Positions 1 to 6,522 of a stretch of DNA of 10,705 bases are shown one piece after another (positions within the stretch are counted from its first letter, which is position 1; every line of letters begins with the position of its first letter). Both the position numbers and the translations under genes were made by a program. Source of the stretch: CAVYGB01 sp046734815 (lineage in GTDB: Bacteria; Myxococcota_A; Polyangia; Fen-1088); assembly GCA_046734815.1 (NCBI GenBank), contig JBKPRZ010000167.1, positions 1 through 10,705 of the forward strand, given 5' to 3'. Under the pieces are notes generated by a model, which was given only the letters and a program-made list of their open reading frames with translations, ran no database searches and was not told the origin of the DNA.

Positions 1-1
1 G

Positions 2-1267
2 ACCGAGCCGACCCGCCCCGGCGACCCGGTACGCCCACCCGAGCAAGCGCGGCTGGTACCGGCGGTGGCCTGGCGCCTCGTGGCCCTGCGCCCGGGCGAG
101 GCGGTGCTGCTGCACCAGCGCGCGCTCGATGGCGTGGTCGACGAGCAGCCGGGCGGCTACGGCGGCGACGGTTGCGGCGGCGGGATCGTCGAGAGCTCGC
201 TCAGCTCGATCGGCCCGCTGGCGCCGACCGCGCCCGGACCGCTGCTGCCGACGGTGGCGCTGGCGGTGGACGTGGCGGTTTCACCCGACGGACGGCAGCT
301 GGCCGTGGTCTCGCCGGCCGCCGCCCGGACCCAGACGCCGCAGGTGCAGGTGCTGCCGGTCGACAGCCTGCATGACACGTCCGGCGACTGCGGCAGCCGC
401 CGCCCGCCCGCCCGCCGCGATGGCGGCATCAACCCACCGCCGCCTCCGCCGCCCGACGGTGGCGCGGACGCCCAGCTGCCCGAGCCCATCGAGGCGCGCC
501 CGCCGGTGGGCGAGGCCACCGCGGTCGCGTTCGACCGCCGCGGGCATCTGCTGGTGCAGACCCGCGAGCCGGCCACCGTGCAGGTGGTGACCGCGCCCGC
601 CGCCGCGCCGGTGGTGGTGCTGTCCCGGTTCTCGCGGGAGGACACCGGCCACGCGATCTTCCACGCCAACTCGGGCGCGGGTCTGGCCTGCGCTTCCTGC
701 CACCCCGAGGGCACCGAGGACGGCCGGGTGTGGAAGTTCCGCAACAGCAAGGGCGTGGTCGAGGTCCGCCGCACGCAGAACCTCAGCGGCGGCATCGCGG
801 GCACGGCGCCGTTTCACTGGAACGGCGATCTGAAGGACCTGGGCGTGCTGATGAACGAGGTGTTCGTCACCCGGATGAACGGCCCGGCCGTCGACAGCGA
901 GCAGGTCGGGATCCTCGGCCGCTGGCTGGACCACATCCCGGCGCTGCCCGCGCTGCCGGCGCGCGATCCCGAGTCCGCCGCGCGCGGCCGGGCGCTGTTC
1001 GAGGGGCCGGCCCTGGCCTGCACCCGCTGCCACACCGCTCCCCTCTACACCAACAACACCACCGTGGACGTCGGCACCGGCCGCGCCCTGCAGGTGCCCA
1101 GCCTGCGCTCGCTGCACTGGCGTCCGCCGTACATGCACGACGGCTGCGCCCGCAGCCTGGCGGATCGCTTCACCGCACCCTGCGGCGGCGACGACCACCA
1201 CAGCCCCACCTCGACCCTGACGCCGGATCAGATCGCGGATCTGAACGCGTTCATGGACACCCTCTGA
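2..1267 (+). CDS. Di-haem cytochrome c peroxidase-like protein with N-terminal beta-propeller remnant (5' partial)
   Basis: The frame is open to the left window edge, so the true start and any signal peptide lie outside; the first in-frame GTG (position 65) is probably internal. Numbering from that GTG, residues 60-190 look like beta-propeller blade sequence (VAVSPDGRQLAVVS near 71-83, ATAVAFDRRGHLLVQ near 151-165), interrupted by a proline-rich linker with seven prolines in a row (about 124-130). The C-terminal part carries two c-type haem sites, CASCH (209-213, nt 689-703) and CTRCH (319-323, nt 1019-1033). It also has family motifs APFHWNGDLKDL (248-259) and PSLRSLHWRPPYMHDG (345-360), the latter matching the region with the distal ligand/active site in MauG/CcpA-type di-haem enzymes. 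Known for the family: periplasmic peroxide reduction or oxidation of a protein or organic substrate. The propeller-peroxidase hybrid is common in Myxococcota. The real substrate cannot be told. Stop TGA at 1265-1267. Confidence 0.88.
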   Translation, partial: TEPTRPGDPVRPPEQARLVPAVAWRLVALRPGEAVLLHQRALDGVVDEQPGGYGGDGCGGGIVESSLSSIGPLAPTAPGPLLPTVALAVDVAVSPDGRQLAVVSPAAARTQTPQVQVLPVDSLHDTSGDCGSRRPPARRDGGINPPPPPPPDGGADAQLPEPIEARPPVGEATAVAFDRRGHLLVQTREPATVQVVTAPAAAPVVVLSRFSREDTGHAIFHANSGAGLACASCHPEGTEDGRVWKFRNSKGVVEVRRTQNLSGGIAGTAPFHWNGDLKDLGVLMNEVFVTRMNGPAVDSEQVGILGRWLDHIPALPALPARDPESAARGRALFEGPALACTRCHTAPLYTNNTTVDVGTGRALQVPSLRSLHWRPPYMHDGCARSLADRFTAPCGGDDHHSPTSTLTPDQIADLNAFMDTL

Positions 1268-1269
1268 CG

Positions 1270-1288
1270 CCGCTCCGGATCCGAGCGG
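1270..1288. terminator. Small hairpin between convergent genes
   Basis: CCGCTC (1270-1275) can pair with GAGCGG (1283-1288) around a 7-nt loop. It fills most of the 24-bp gap between the stops of the peroxidase-like gene (+) and the small hypothetical gene (-). There is no T-tract on either strand, so an intrinsic terminator role is only suggested by placement. Confidence 0.3.
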
Positions 1289-1291
1289 GGG

Positions 1292-1654
1292 CTACGCCGT
1301 CCAGGGCCAGGCGCCCAGCTCGTGCAGCAGGGCATCCAGCTCGCGCACCATCGGGCGCGGCAGATCCTGGCCGTCCAGCTCCTTGAGCGCGCGCAGACGC
1401 CGCTCGAGGTCCACGCGCACCATGTTCAGGTGCACGCGGATGAGGTCGGTGTCCTCGCACTCGAGCGGCCAGGGCGTCACGAACGATCCCGAGCGCAGCC
1501 CGCGCACGAAGAACCGCAGCCGCTCCGCATCCTCCGACCCATCCCCCGGCCGCCCCTGCAGCGCCTCGACCCTCCGGTTGACGACCTCGGTGACCCGCGC
1601 CAGCGCCCCCGCCAGCCTGTCCCCCAGCGCCGGCTGAAATCGTTTCGGCTCCAT
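1292..1654 (-). CDS. Small hypothetical protein, mostly helical, 120 aa
   Basis: I do not recognise a family. The protein is charged and probably cytoplasmic and all-helical, with no signal peptide or membrane segment. It has a basic N-terminal helix (ALARVTEVVNRRVEAL near 18-32), a glycine/acid-rich turn (about 34-42), then helices around 43-56, 68-95 (LIRVHLNMVRVDLERRLRAL) and 101-113. The amino-acid mix is balanced, unlike the Arg/Ala/Gly-heavy shadow frames on the other strand, which supports it as real. The ATG at 1654 is preferred. An in-frame TTG at 1660 would add two residues, and neither has a clear Shine-Dalgarno. The AT-rich island directly upstream is a likely promoter. It is transcribed convergently with the peroxidase-like gene and in the same direction as the lipoprotein gene 111 bp upstream, from which it is separated by hairpins. 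Function unknown. Confidence 0.6.
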   Translation of the reverse strand: MEPKRFQPALGDRLAGALARVTEVVNRRVEALQGRPGDGSEDAERLRFFVRGLRSGSFVTPWPLECEDTDLIRVHLNMVRVDLERRLRALKELDGQDLPRPMVRELDALLHELGAWPWTA

Positions 1655-1720
1655 CCACAAAGTATGACTGATGATGAAATGTAATCAAGAATACTAAGTC
1701 GTACTACAGAACTATACTCC
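1655..1720 (-). promoter_or_regulatory. AT-rich island, candidate promoter of the small hypothetical gene
   Basis: Positions 1661-1720 contain 20 G/C of 60 bases, against a very GC-rich background. Reading the minus strand, TTGATT, a 16-nt spacer and CATACT lie just before the ATG at 1654, a weak sigma70-like pair. TAGTAT further upstream is another possible -10. The composition is the solid observation; the boxes are tentative. Confidence 0.35.
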
Positions 1721-1725
1721 TCCCC

Positions 1726-1764
1726 ATCCCGGCGCCAGGGCGCGGGATTTTCGCGATGGCGCGA
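1726..1764. terminator. Two adjacent hairpins after the lipoprotein gene
   Basis: ATCCCG (1726-1731) pairs with CGGGAT (1743-1748), with further CGCC/GGCG pairing inside after a bulged G. On the + strand it is followed by TTTT (1748-1751). Right beside it, TCGCG (1751-1755) pairs with CGCGA (1760-1764) around ATGG, directly next to the lipoprotein stop codon (1766-1768). For minus-strand transcription the run is A-rich rather than U-rich, so the order hairpin-then-U-tract fits the + strand only. They may simply separate the two minus-strand genes. Confidence 0.4.
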
Positions 1765-1765
1765 T

Positions 1766-2539
1766 CTACAGCGGGTGCGGAGCTTTCAGCGGGGTGGCCT
1801 GGTAGGCGATCTCGTCTTGCATCGACGAGCCGGAGGGGCACGCCTTTCCTCCCGGCGCCAGCGGGCGGGAGCGGCTGGTGGTGAAGCGTTCCAGACGGGT
1901 GCGGAACAGCAGCTCGAAGTCGACGGTCTGCTCGTTCACGCAGCCGCTGGCGTCGACGGTGGTCTGATCGCCTGGCCCCCACCACAGCACCTTCGGTGGT
2001 GCGTGGGCCACCAGCTGCAGCAGCAGGCCGATCTCGCGCGATTCGGGCCGCGCCGGAGTGCCGGTCACGCCGACCACGCCCATCCGCACCAGGCTGCGGT
2101 CGCCGCGCGGCCGGCGGATGTTCATCGAGACCTCGCGGCTGCCACGGATGAGGCTCTCGATCTCCTTGGCCGGCGCCGGGTCGATGTCGAACACCAGGCT
2201 GCGCGAGTAGGGCCCGCCGGTCAGGAACTGGACCGTCGGCTGGGCGGGGCCCTGCTCGTTCCAGGTGAGCGCGCCGGCCCCCCAGTAGAAGCCCTCGTAC
2301 AGCACCACACAGCCGGTGCGCAGGGCCCGTCCCTTCCTGGGCGCCAGCCCCGCGAAGGCCTGCGGCGCGGGGCACGAGATGGGAGCCGCGTCCGGCCTCG
2401 CCACGGTCAACGGGCGGCTGGTCGCCGGCGCCCGCGGCGGAGCGCTCTTCTTGCGGCAGCCACCGGCCGCGGCCGCCACCACACACGCACAAACCACCAG
2501 CGCACGATTGCGCGCGCGCGCGGGGACAATGTCGAGCAC
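1766..2539 (-). CDS. Hypothetical lipoprotein with four mature-domain cysteines
   Basis: The 257-aa product starts with a basic n-region (ARARNR, 7-12), a hydrophobic core (ALVVCACVVAAAA, 13-25) and a lipobox AGGC with lipidated Cys28. A basic/proline-rich tether (29-55) follows, without Asp at +2. The rest (56-257) is a globular extracytoplasmic domain with cysteines at 56, 77, 200 and 234, which could form two disulfides. Recognisable pieces are LYEGFYWGAGALTWNE (80-95), SLVFDIDPAPAKEIESL (114-130) and KVLWWGPGDQTTVD (183-196), but I match them to no named family. Start is GTG at 2539; it gives a proper signal peptide, and upstream AGGGTC is a weak ribosome site. It is divergent from the GS-like gene with a short gap. 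Confidence is good that it is a lipoprotein gene; function is unknown. Confidence 0.75.
   Translation of the reverse strand: MLDIVPARARNRALVVCACVVAAAAGGCRKKSAPPRAPATSRPLTVARPDAAPISCPAPQAFAGLAPRKGRALRTGCVVLYEGFYWGAGALTWNEQGPAQPTVQFLTGGPYSRSLVFDIDPAPAKEIESLIRGSREVSMNIRRPRGDRSLVRMGVVGVTGTPARPESREIGLLLQLVAHAPPKVLWWGPGDQTTVDASGCVNEQTVDFELLFRTRLERFTTSRSRPLAPGGKACPSGSSMQDEIAYQATPLKAPHPL
2510..2522. repeat. Alternating GC dinucleotide run inside the lipoprotein signal sequence
   Basis: A 13-bp uninterrupted G/C alternation encodes part of the ARAR n-region of the lipoprotein. Such runs can slip by two bases. Here that would frameshift the gene within its first dozen codons. Confidence 0.6.
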
Positions 2540-2595
2540 GGGTCAGACCCTATCACCGCTGCCGCTTGCACGCACCGGACGATGCCCGGATACTG
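2540..2595. promoter_or_regulatory. Short divergent intergenic region upstream of the GS-like gene
   Basis: Only 56 bp separate the GTG of the lipoprotein gene from the preferred ATG of the GS-like gene. On the + strand TTGCAC (2566-2571), 17 nt and GATACT (2589-2594) form a possible weak -35/-10 pair. If used, transcription would begin near 2600 and favour the ATG at 2608. No sigma54 -24/-12 pattern was found. Confidence 0.25.
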
Positions 2596-3981
2596 ATGGC
2601 AGCGCTCATGGGGCCAGCCGCCGTCACCGCCGCCGAAGCGATCGATCGGGTCAAGCAGTCGCCTGCCGGCAAGGTCAAGCTGGCCATCACCGACATCGAT
2701 GGCGTGCTGCGCGGCAAATACGTGCACAAGGACAAGTTCCTGTCCGCGGTCGAGGGCGGGCTGGGCTTCTGCAACGTCGTGTTCGGCTGGGACATGGGCG
2801 ACGTCTGCTACGACAACGCCCGCTACACCGGCTGGCATACCGGCTACCCCGATGCCCTGGCGCGCATCGATCTGTCGACCTACCGCGAGGTGCCCTGGGA
2901 CAACCGGGTGCCGTTCTTCCTGGCCGACTTCGAGACCGAGGCGGGCGCCCCCCTGCCGGTCTGTCCCCGCCAGCTGCTGAAGAAGGTGGTGGCCCGCGCG
3001 CGCGCCGCCGGTTACCTGGCGCTGACCTCGCTGGAATACGAGTGGTTCAACTTCCGCGAGACCTCGCAGTCGCTGGCCGACAAGGGCTTTTCCGCGCCGC
3101 AGACCCTGACGCCGGGGATGTTCGGCTATTCGATCCTGCGGATGAACCAGAACCACCCCTTCCTCAACGCGCTCTTCGACGAGATGGCCGCCTTCCGCGT
3201 GCCGATCGAAGGGCTGCACACCGAGACCGGACCGGGCGTGTTCGAGGCCGCCATCCTGTACGGCGAGCCGGTGGAAGCGGCCGACCGCGCGGTCCTGTTC
3301 AAGACCGGCGCCAAGGAGATCGGGCACCGCTTCGGCATCATGCCCACCTTCATGGCCAAGTGGAACGCCGACCTGCCCGGCTGCAGCGGCCACATCCACC
3401 AGAGCCTGTGGGACCTGGAGCGCAAGCGGAACCTGTTCTTCGACCCCGCCCGCCCGCACCGGATGAGCACGCTGTTCGAGAGCTACGTGGCCGGCCAGCT
3501 GCAGACAATGGTCGATCTGCTGCCGCTGTTCGCGCCGACGGTGAACAGCTACAAGCGGCTGACCGAAGGCGCCTGGGCCCCCACCCGCAGCAACTGGGGC
3601 GTCGACAACCGCACCACCGCCCTGCGCGTGATCCCCGGCAGCGCCAAGTCCACCCGTCTGGAGACGCGGGTCAACGGCTCGGACACCAACCCTTACCTGG
3701 CGCTGGCCGCCGCGCTGGCCGGGGGCCTTCACGGCATCGAGCGCAAGCTGACCCTGCCGCGCGGCCCGGTGGAGGGCAGCGGCTACGCCGACACCGTCGC
3801 CACCACCTTGCCGCGCAACCTGGACGAGGCCACCCGCCGCCTGGAACAGTCCGAGGTGGCGCGCGATCTCCTGGGCGCCGAGTTCGTCGACCACTTCGTC
3901 GCCAGCCGCCGCTGGGAGTGGCGCCAGTGGAGCCGCGCCGTCACCAGCTGGGAGCTGGCCCGCTACTTCGAGATCATCTGA
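2596..3981 (+). CDS. Glutamine synthetase-like gamma-glutamyl-amine ligase (PuuA/GlnA4-type)
   Basis: Enzymes of this fold use ATP to join the glutamate gamma-carboxyl to ammonia or an amine. From ATG 2596 the product is 461 aa, the usual size for PuuA-like ligases. The N-terminal beta-grasp has TDIDGVLRGKYV (32-43), closer to the PuuA-type TD-x-x-G-x-x-RGK pattern than to true GlnA. Catalytic landmarks are metal glutamates E147/E149 (LEYEW), E210 and E217 (HTETGPGVFEA), H266 (GCSGHIHQS, 262-270), NSYKRL (317-322), NWGVDNRT (333-340), and E356/R358 (RLETRVNGSDTNPYLAL). The GlnA adenylylation motif NLYDLPPE is absent, so control by GlnE is unlikely. An upstream in-frame TTG (2566) and an ATG at 2608 are alternative starts; none has a strong ribosome site. 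The alcohol dehydrogenase 59 bp downstream is probably co-transcribed. I infer an amine substrate, most likely an amino alcohol; a minor ammonia-using GS is the alternative. Confidence 0.9.
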   Translation: MAALMGPAAVTAAEAIDRVKQSPAGKVKLAITDIDGVLRGKYVHKDKFLSAVEGGLGFCNVVFGWDMGDVCYDNARYTGWHTGYPDALARIDLSTYREVPWDNRVPFFLADFETEAGAPLPVCPRQLLKKVVARARAAGYLALTSLEYEWFNFRETSQSLADKGFSAPQTLTPGMFGYSILRMNQNHPFLNALFDEMAAFRVPIEGLHTETGPGVFEAAILYGEPVEAADRAVLFKTGAKEIGHRFGIMPTFMAKWNADLPGCSGHIHQSLWDLERKRNLFFDPARPHRMSTLFESYVAGQLQTMVDLLPLFAPTVNSYKRLTEGAWAPTRSNWGVDNRTTALRVIPGSAKSTRLETRVNGSDTNPYLALAAALAGGLHGIERKLTLPRGPVEGSGYADTVATTLPRNLDEATRRLEQSEVARDLLGAEFVDHFVASRRWEWRQWSRAVTSWELARYFEII

Positions 3982-4025
3982 TGATCGATGTGCATGTGGT
4001 GACAGAGACGGGGTTCGAGACCTAA
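3981..4025 (+). other. 14-codon open frame coupling the GS-like and alcohol dehydrogenase genes
   Basis: The GS-like stop overlaps an ATG as TGATG (3979-3983). This opens a 14-codon frame, MIDVHVVTETGFET, ending with TAA at 4023-4025, directly against the purine-rich ribosome site of the next gene. Ribosomes re-initiating here would finish at the downstream Shine-Dalgarno. It may be a coupling device or chance; no conservation data are available. Confidence 0.2.
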
Positions 4026-4031
4026 AGGGGA
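4026..4031 (+). promoter_or_regulatory. Strong Shine-Dalgarno for the alcohol dehydrogenase
   Basis: AGGGGA, within AAAGGGGAAG, ends 9 nt before the ATG at 4041 and fixes that start. It is the best ribosome site in the first half of the window. Confidence 0.75.
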
Positions 4032-4040
4032 AGCAAGGGC

Positions 4041-5249
4041 ATGGCCATCCATTCGTTCAATTTTCCGACCCGCATCCTGTACGGCGCCGAGGCGATCCAG
4101 CTTCTGCCCGGTGCGCTGAAGGAGCTGGGCAGCCGCCGCCCGCTGATCGTCACCGACCGCCAGCTGGCCGAGCTACGCCCGGTGACCGGCACGCGCAAGC
4201 TGCTGGACGACGCCGGGCTGCAGCCGGCGGTTTTTTCGGGGATCTGGGGCAACCCGGTCAAGTCGCAGGTGACCGCCGGCGTGGCCGCCTACCGCGCGCA
4301 CCAGGCCGACGCCATCGTGGGTCTGGGCGGCGGCGCGGCCGTCGACGTGGCCAAGGCGATCTTGTTGATGGTCAACCACCCCGGCGACCTGTTCGACTAC
4401 GAGGACGGCAAGCCCGACGCCCGCCCGATCGACAAGGCCATCCCTCCGTTCATCACCGTGCCCACCACCGCCGGCACCGGCAGCGAGGTGGGCCGCAGCA
4501 GCGTGGTCTCCGACGACGTGACCAAGGTGAAGAAGATCATCTTCTCGCCGCGCCTGCTGGCGGTGCGCGTGCTGATGGATCCGGACCTGACCCTGGGCCT
4601 GCCCGCCGGCGCCACCGCCAGCACCGGCATGGACGCGGTCACCCACCTGGTCGAATCCTACCTGGCCAAGGACTACCACCCGATGTGCGACGGCATCGCG
4701 CTCGAGGGCCTGCGCATGGCCGCCGGCAACCTGCGCACCTGCGTGGACTACGCCCGCCGCATCGCCGACGGCGAGCGCACCCTGATGTCCGACGAGAACC
4801 ACCGCGAGGCGCGCGGGCAGATGCTGATGGCCGCCATGATGGGGGCGGTCGCGTTCCAGAAGGGGCTGGGGGTCACCCACTCGATGGCCCACGCGCTGTC
4901 GACGGTGTGCGACCTGCACCACGGCCTGGCCAACGGCATCTGCATTCCCTACGCGATGGCCTTCAACGCCGACGTCGCCGGCCCGCGGCTGGCGGCGCTG
5001 GCCCAGGCCGTCGGCGCCCAGCCCGCCACCGCGGGCGGCTTCATCAAGTGGCTGGTCGACCAGCGCGCCGCCCTGGGCATCCCCGCCACCCTGGCCGACG
5101 CCGGCGTCAAGCCCGACCAGCTGCCCCGCCTGGTGGAGATCGCCCTCGTCGACGGCTGCCACCCCAACAACCCCAAGCCGGTGGCCGAGAAGGACTTCCG
5201 CACCCTCTTCTCCGACGCGCTGACCGGCAGCCTGCGCATGCCGGGCTGA
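4041..5249 (+). CDS. Iron-containing (group III) alcohol dehydrogenase
   Basis: Group III dehydrogenases interconvert primary alcohols and aldehydes with NAD(P). The 402-aa length is typical. The N-terminal dinucleotide domain has TDRQ with D39, the position where Asp favours NAD over NADP in FucO-like enzymes, and the loop GLGGGAAVDVAK (94-105). PTTAGTGSEV (141-150) is the family hallmark. The helical domain supplies the metal ligands D198 and H202 (GMDAVTH), H280 (GVTHSMAHAL) and H294 (LHHG). Spacing agrees with FucO (D196, H200, H263, H277), and H284 matches its conserved active-site His. All key residues are present, so it should be active. It follows the GS-like ligase on the same strand. 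I infer oxidation of a gamma-glutamylated amino alcohol to the aldehyde. A general alcohol, 4-hydroxybutyrate or lactaldehyde dehydrogenase is the alternative. Confidence 0.93.
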   Translation: MAIHSFNFPTRILYGAEAIQLLPGALKELGSRRPLIVTDRQLAELRPVTGTRKLLDDAGLQPAVFSGIWGNPVKSQVTAGVAAYRAHQADAIVGLGGGAAVDVAKAILLMVNHPGDLFDYEDGKPDARPIDKAIPPFITVPTTAGTGSEVGRSSVVSDDVTKVKKIIFSPRLLAVRVLMDPDLTLGLPAGATASTGMDAVTHLVESYLAKDYHPMCDGIALEGLRMAAGNLRTCVDYARRIADGERTLMSDENHREARGQMLMAAMMGAVAFQKGLGVTHSMAHALSTVCDLHHGLANGICIPYAMAFNADVAGPRLAALAQAVGAQPATAGGFIKWLVDQRAALGIPATLADAGVKPDQLPRLVEIALVDGCHPNNPKPVAEKDFRTLFSDALTGSLRMPG

Positions 5250-5266
5250 CGGGACGGTCAGGCCCG
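5242..5266. terminator. Bidirectional hairpin containing both convergent stop codons
   Basis: CGGGC plus TGAC (5242-5250) pairs with GTCA plus GCCCG (5257-5260, 5262-5266), with one bulged G (5261) and a 6-nt loop GGGACG. The TGA of the alcohol dehydrogenase lies in one arm. The stop of the acyltransferase (TCA on +, 5258-5260) lies in the other. There is no T-tract, so Rho-independent activity is uncertain. Confidence 0.45.
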
Positions 5267-6367
5267 CTTCAGCGCCGGGCGGCGTTCCCGCCGTTCCAGC
5301 CGCTCGCGCAGGCGCAGGCCCGCGCGTTCGACCAGGACGTACGAGGCGATCGCGAAGATCGCCGTGCACAGCAGGTTCAGCGGGAAGGCCGTGAACCGCG
5401 TCGGCTGGGTGCGGTTCAGGAACGGCTGCTGCCACAGGTACAGCGAATAGCTGAGCGCCCCCACCCGGGTGAGCGCGGCGCTGTTGAGCAGGCGGCCGAT
5501 GGCGCCGGTGGGGAAGGCCAGGCACCAGTCCAGGCACAGGGCGATGCCCACGTTCATGAGGGTCTCGCCCAGCGTGAACGAGAACGACACGTGGCCCGAG
5601 ACCTGATCGCAGGCGTACACCACCAGCGGCACCAGCGCGAAGGTCGCGTGGTGGCGCCAGCGGCGGTACCAGTCCTGGCGGGCCAGCCACGGCGCCGCCG
5701 CGGCCAGCAGGCAGCCGGCAGCGATGGCGTCGGCGGTGGTCTCGAAGGTCTCGCCGATGCCGTCGCGCCCGGCGGGCCACAGCACCCAGCAGCCCACCCG
5801 CACCGCGGGCGCGATCAGCAGGTACGCGCCCGCCATCCAGGGCGCCCGGCGCGCGCCCGCCAGGGCCAGCAGGGCCGGCCACAGCAGGTAGAACTGCTCC
5901 TCCACCGACAGCGACCACAGATGCCCCAGCGGCCAGGCTCGATCGCGGTGGTAGTTGGTGGTGTACGTCGCCGCGTGCAGCAGGTCGCCCGGGCGCAGCT
6001 CGACCCAGCCGAGGTGCTGGGCCAGCGCCACGCCGGCCACCAGCAGGTACAGCGCCGGGAAGATCCGCCAGGCGCGCCGGATGTAAAAGCGTTTCAGGTC
6101 GATGTGCCCGGTGCGGCCCATCTCGCGCAGCAGCAGGGTGGTGATCAGGTAGCCCGAGATCACGAAGAAGATCCGCACCCCCAGCACGGCCGAGGGCACC
6201 AGCCGCAGGTCCTCGGCCGACAGCGGGAACCCCCGCGTGCCCTCGAGGTGCCCGATCAGCACGAGGGCGATGGAGATCGCCCGCAGCCCATCCAGGCTGG
6301 GAATGCGGCGAGGATCGCCGCGGTGGTCGATGCCGGGACGCTGAGGGCCGTGGTGTTCGGTGGACAT
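5258..6367 (-). CDS. Membrane acyltransferase, Acyltransferase_3 (OafA/YrhL) family
   Basis: This 369-aa integral membrane protein carries the full signature of the family that O-acylates surface sugars, lipids or peptidoglycan. IPSLDGLRAISIALVLIGH (22-40) ends in the conserved His40. GVRIFFVISGYLITTLLLRE (63-82) covers the next membrane helix, and FYIRRAWRIFPALYLL (94-109) has the R-x3-R cluster (R97, R101). HLWSLSVEEQFYLLWP (149-164) has the conserved acidic pair, and ALSYSLYLWQQPF (304-316) is the late family motif. Several further hydrophobic stretches (about 180-200, 210-226, 242-254, 270-285, 331-346) give about ten membrane helices. The C-terminus is short and very basic, with no SGNH domain, so it is the single-domain form. 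Start ATG 6367; no clear ribosome site. It is divergent from the beta-helix gene, which may point to a shared envelope polysaccharide task. The acyl acceptor is unknown. Confidence 0.93.
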   Translation of the reverse strand: MSTEHHGPQRPGIDHRGDPRRIPSLDGLRAISIALVLIGHLEGTRGFPLSAEDLRLVPSAVLGVRIFFVISGYLITTLLLREMGRTGHIDLKRFYIRRAWRIFPALYLLVAGVALAQHLGWVELRPGDLLHAATYTTNYHRDRAWPLGHLWSLSVEEQFYLLWPALLALAGARRAPWMAGAYLLIAPAVRVGCWVLWPAGRDGIGETFETTADAIAAGCLLAAAAPWLARQDWYRRWRHHATFALVPLVVYACDQVSGHVSFSFTLGETLMNVGIALCLDWCLAFPTGAIGRLLNSAALTRVGALSYSLYLWQQPFLNRTQPTRFTAFPLNLLCTAIFAIASYVLVERAGLRLRERLERRERRPALKRA

Positions 6368-6405
6368 GGGTGCGCTGACCGCAAACGCGGACGCGCAGTT
6401 TTGTT

Positions 6406-6419
6406 CGCTTCTAGAAGCG
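6406..6419. promoter_or_regulatory. Perfect 14-bp palindrome, candidate operator
   Basis: CGCTTCTAGAAGCG is its own reverse complement and ends 3 bp before the TTGACA at 6423-6428. A perfect even-length palindrome at this place suits a dimeric repressor or activator. The regulator is not identified. Confidence 0.45.
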
Positions 6420-6482
6420 TGATTGACACGATCTTGTACAACTTTCCTCCGCCGCCCCCGCTAGATAGGTCCAAGGCGCACA

Positions 6483-6522
6483 TTCCCCGGGAAGACATCG
6501 CTTCTCGACCGTTCCCGGAGAA
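6483..6522. repeat. Pair of TTC-N5-GAA inverted repeats
   Basis: TTCCCCGGGAA (6483-6493) and TTCCCGGAGAA (6512-6522) share the same 3-5-3 layout, with centres 29 bp apart (just under three helical turns). The second extends to GTTC/GAAC (6511-6523). They could be paired protein-binding sites upstream of the beta-helix gene. Confidence 0.35.

Noticed and set aside
2540..2595. Possible sigma54 promoter before the nitrogen-related GS-like gene
   Set aside because: A TTGCA is present, but the bases at the -24 position do not match TGGCAC.
2596..3981. Housekeeping glutamine synthetase GlnA
   Set aside because: No adenylylation motif, PuuA-like N-terminal pattern and amine-catabolic neighbours; still kept as a lower-probability alternative.
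3972..3986. GATCATC-T-GATGATC palindrome at the GS-like stop as a terminator
   Set aside because: Only about five pairs can form around a usable loop, there is no U-tract, and the next gene follows closely on the same strand.
2316..4025. Long + frame (over 560 codons) overlapping the GS-like gene
   Set aside because: Arg/Gly/Pro-rich translation in the wrong frame. Only its last 14 codons, after the GS-like stop, were kept as a possible coupling frame.
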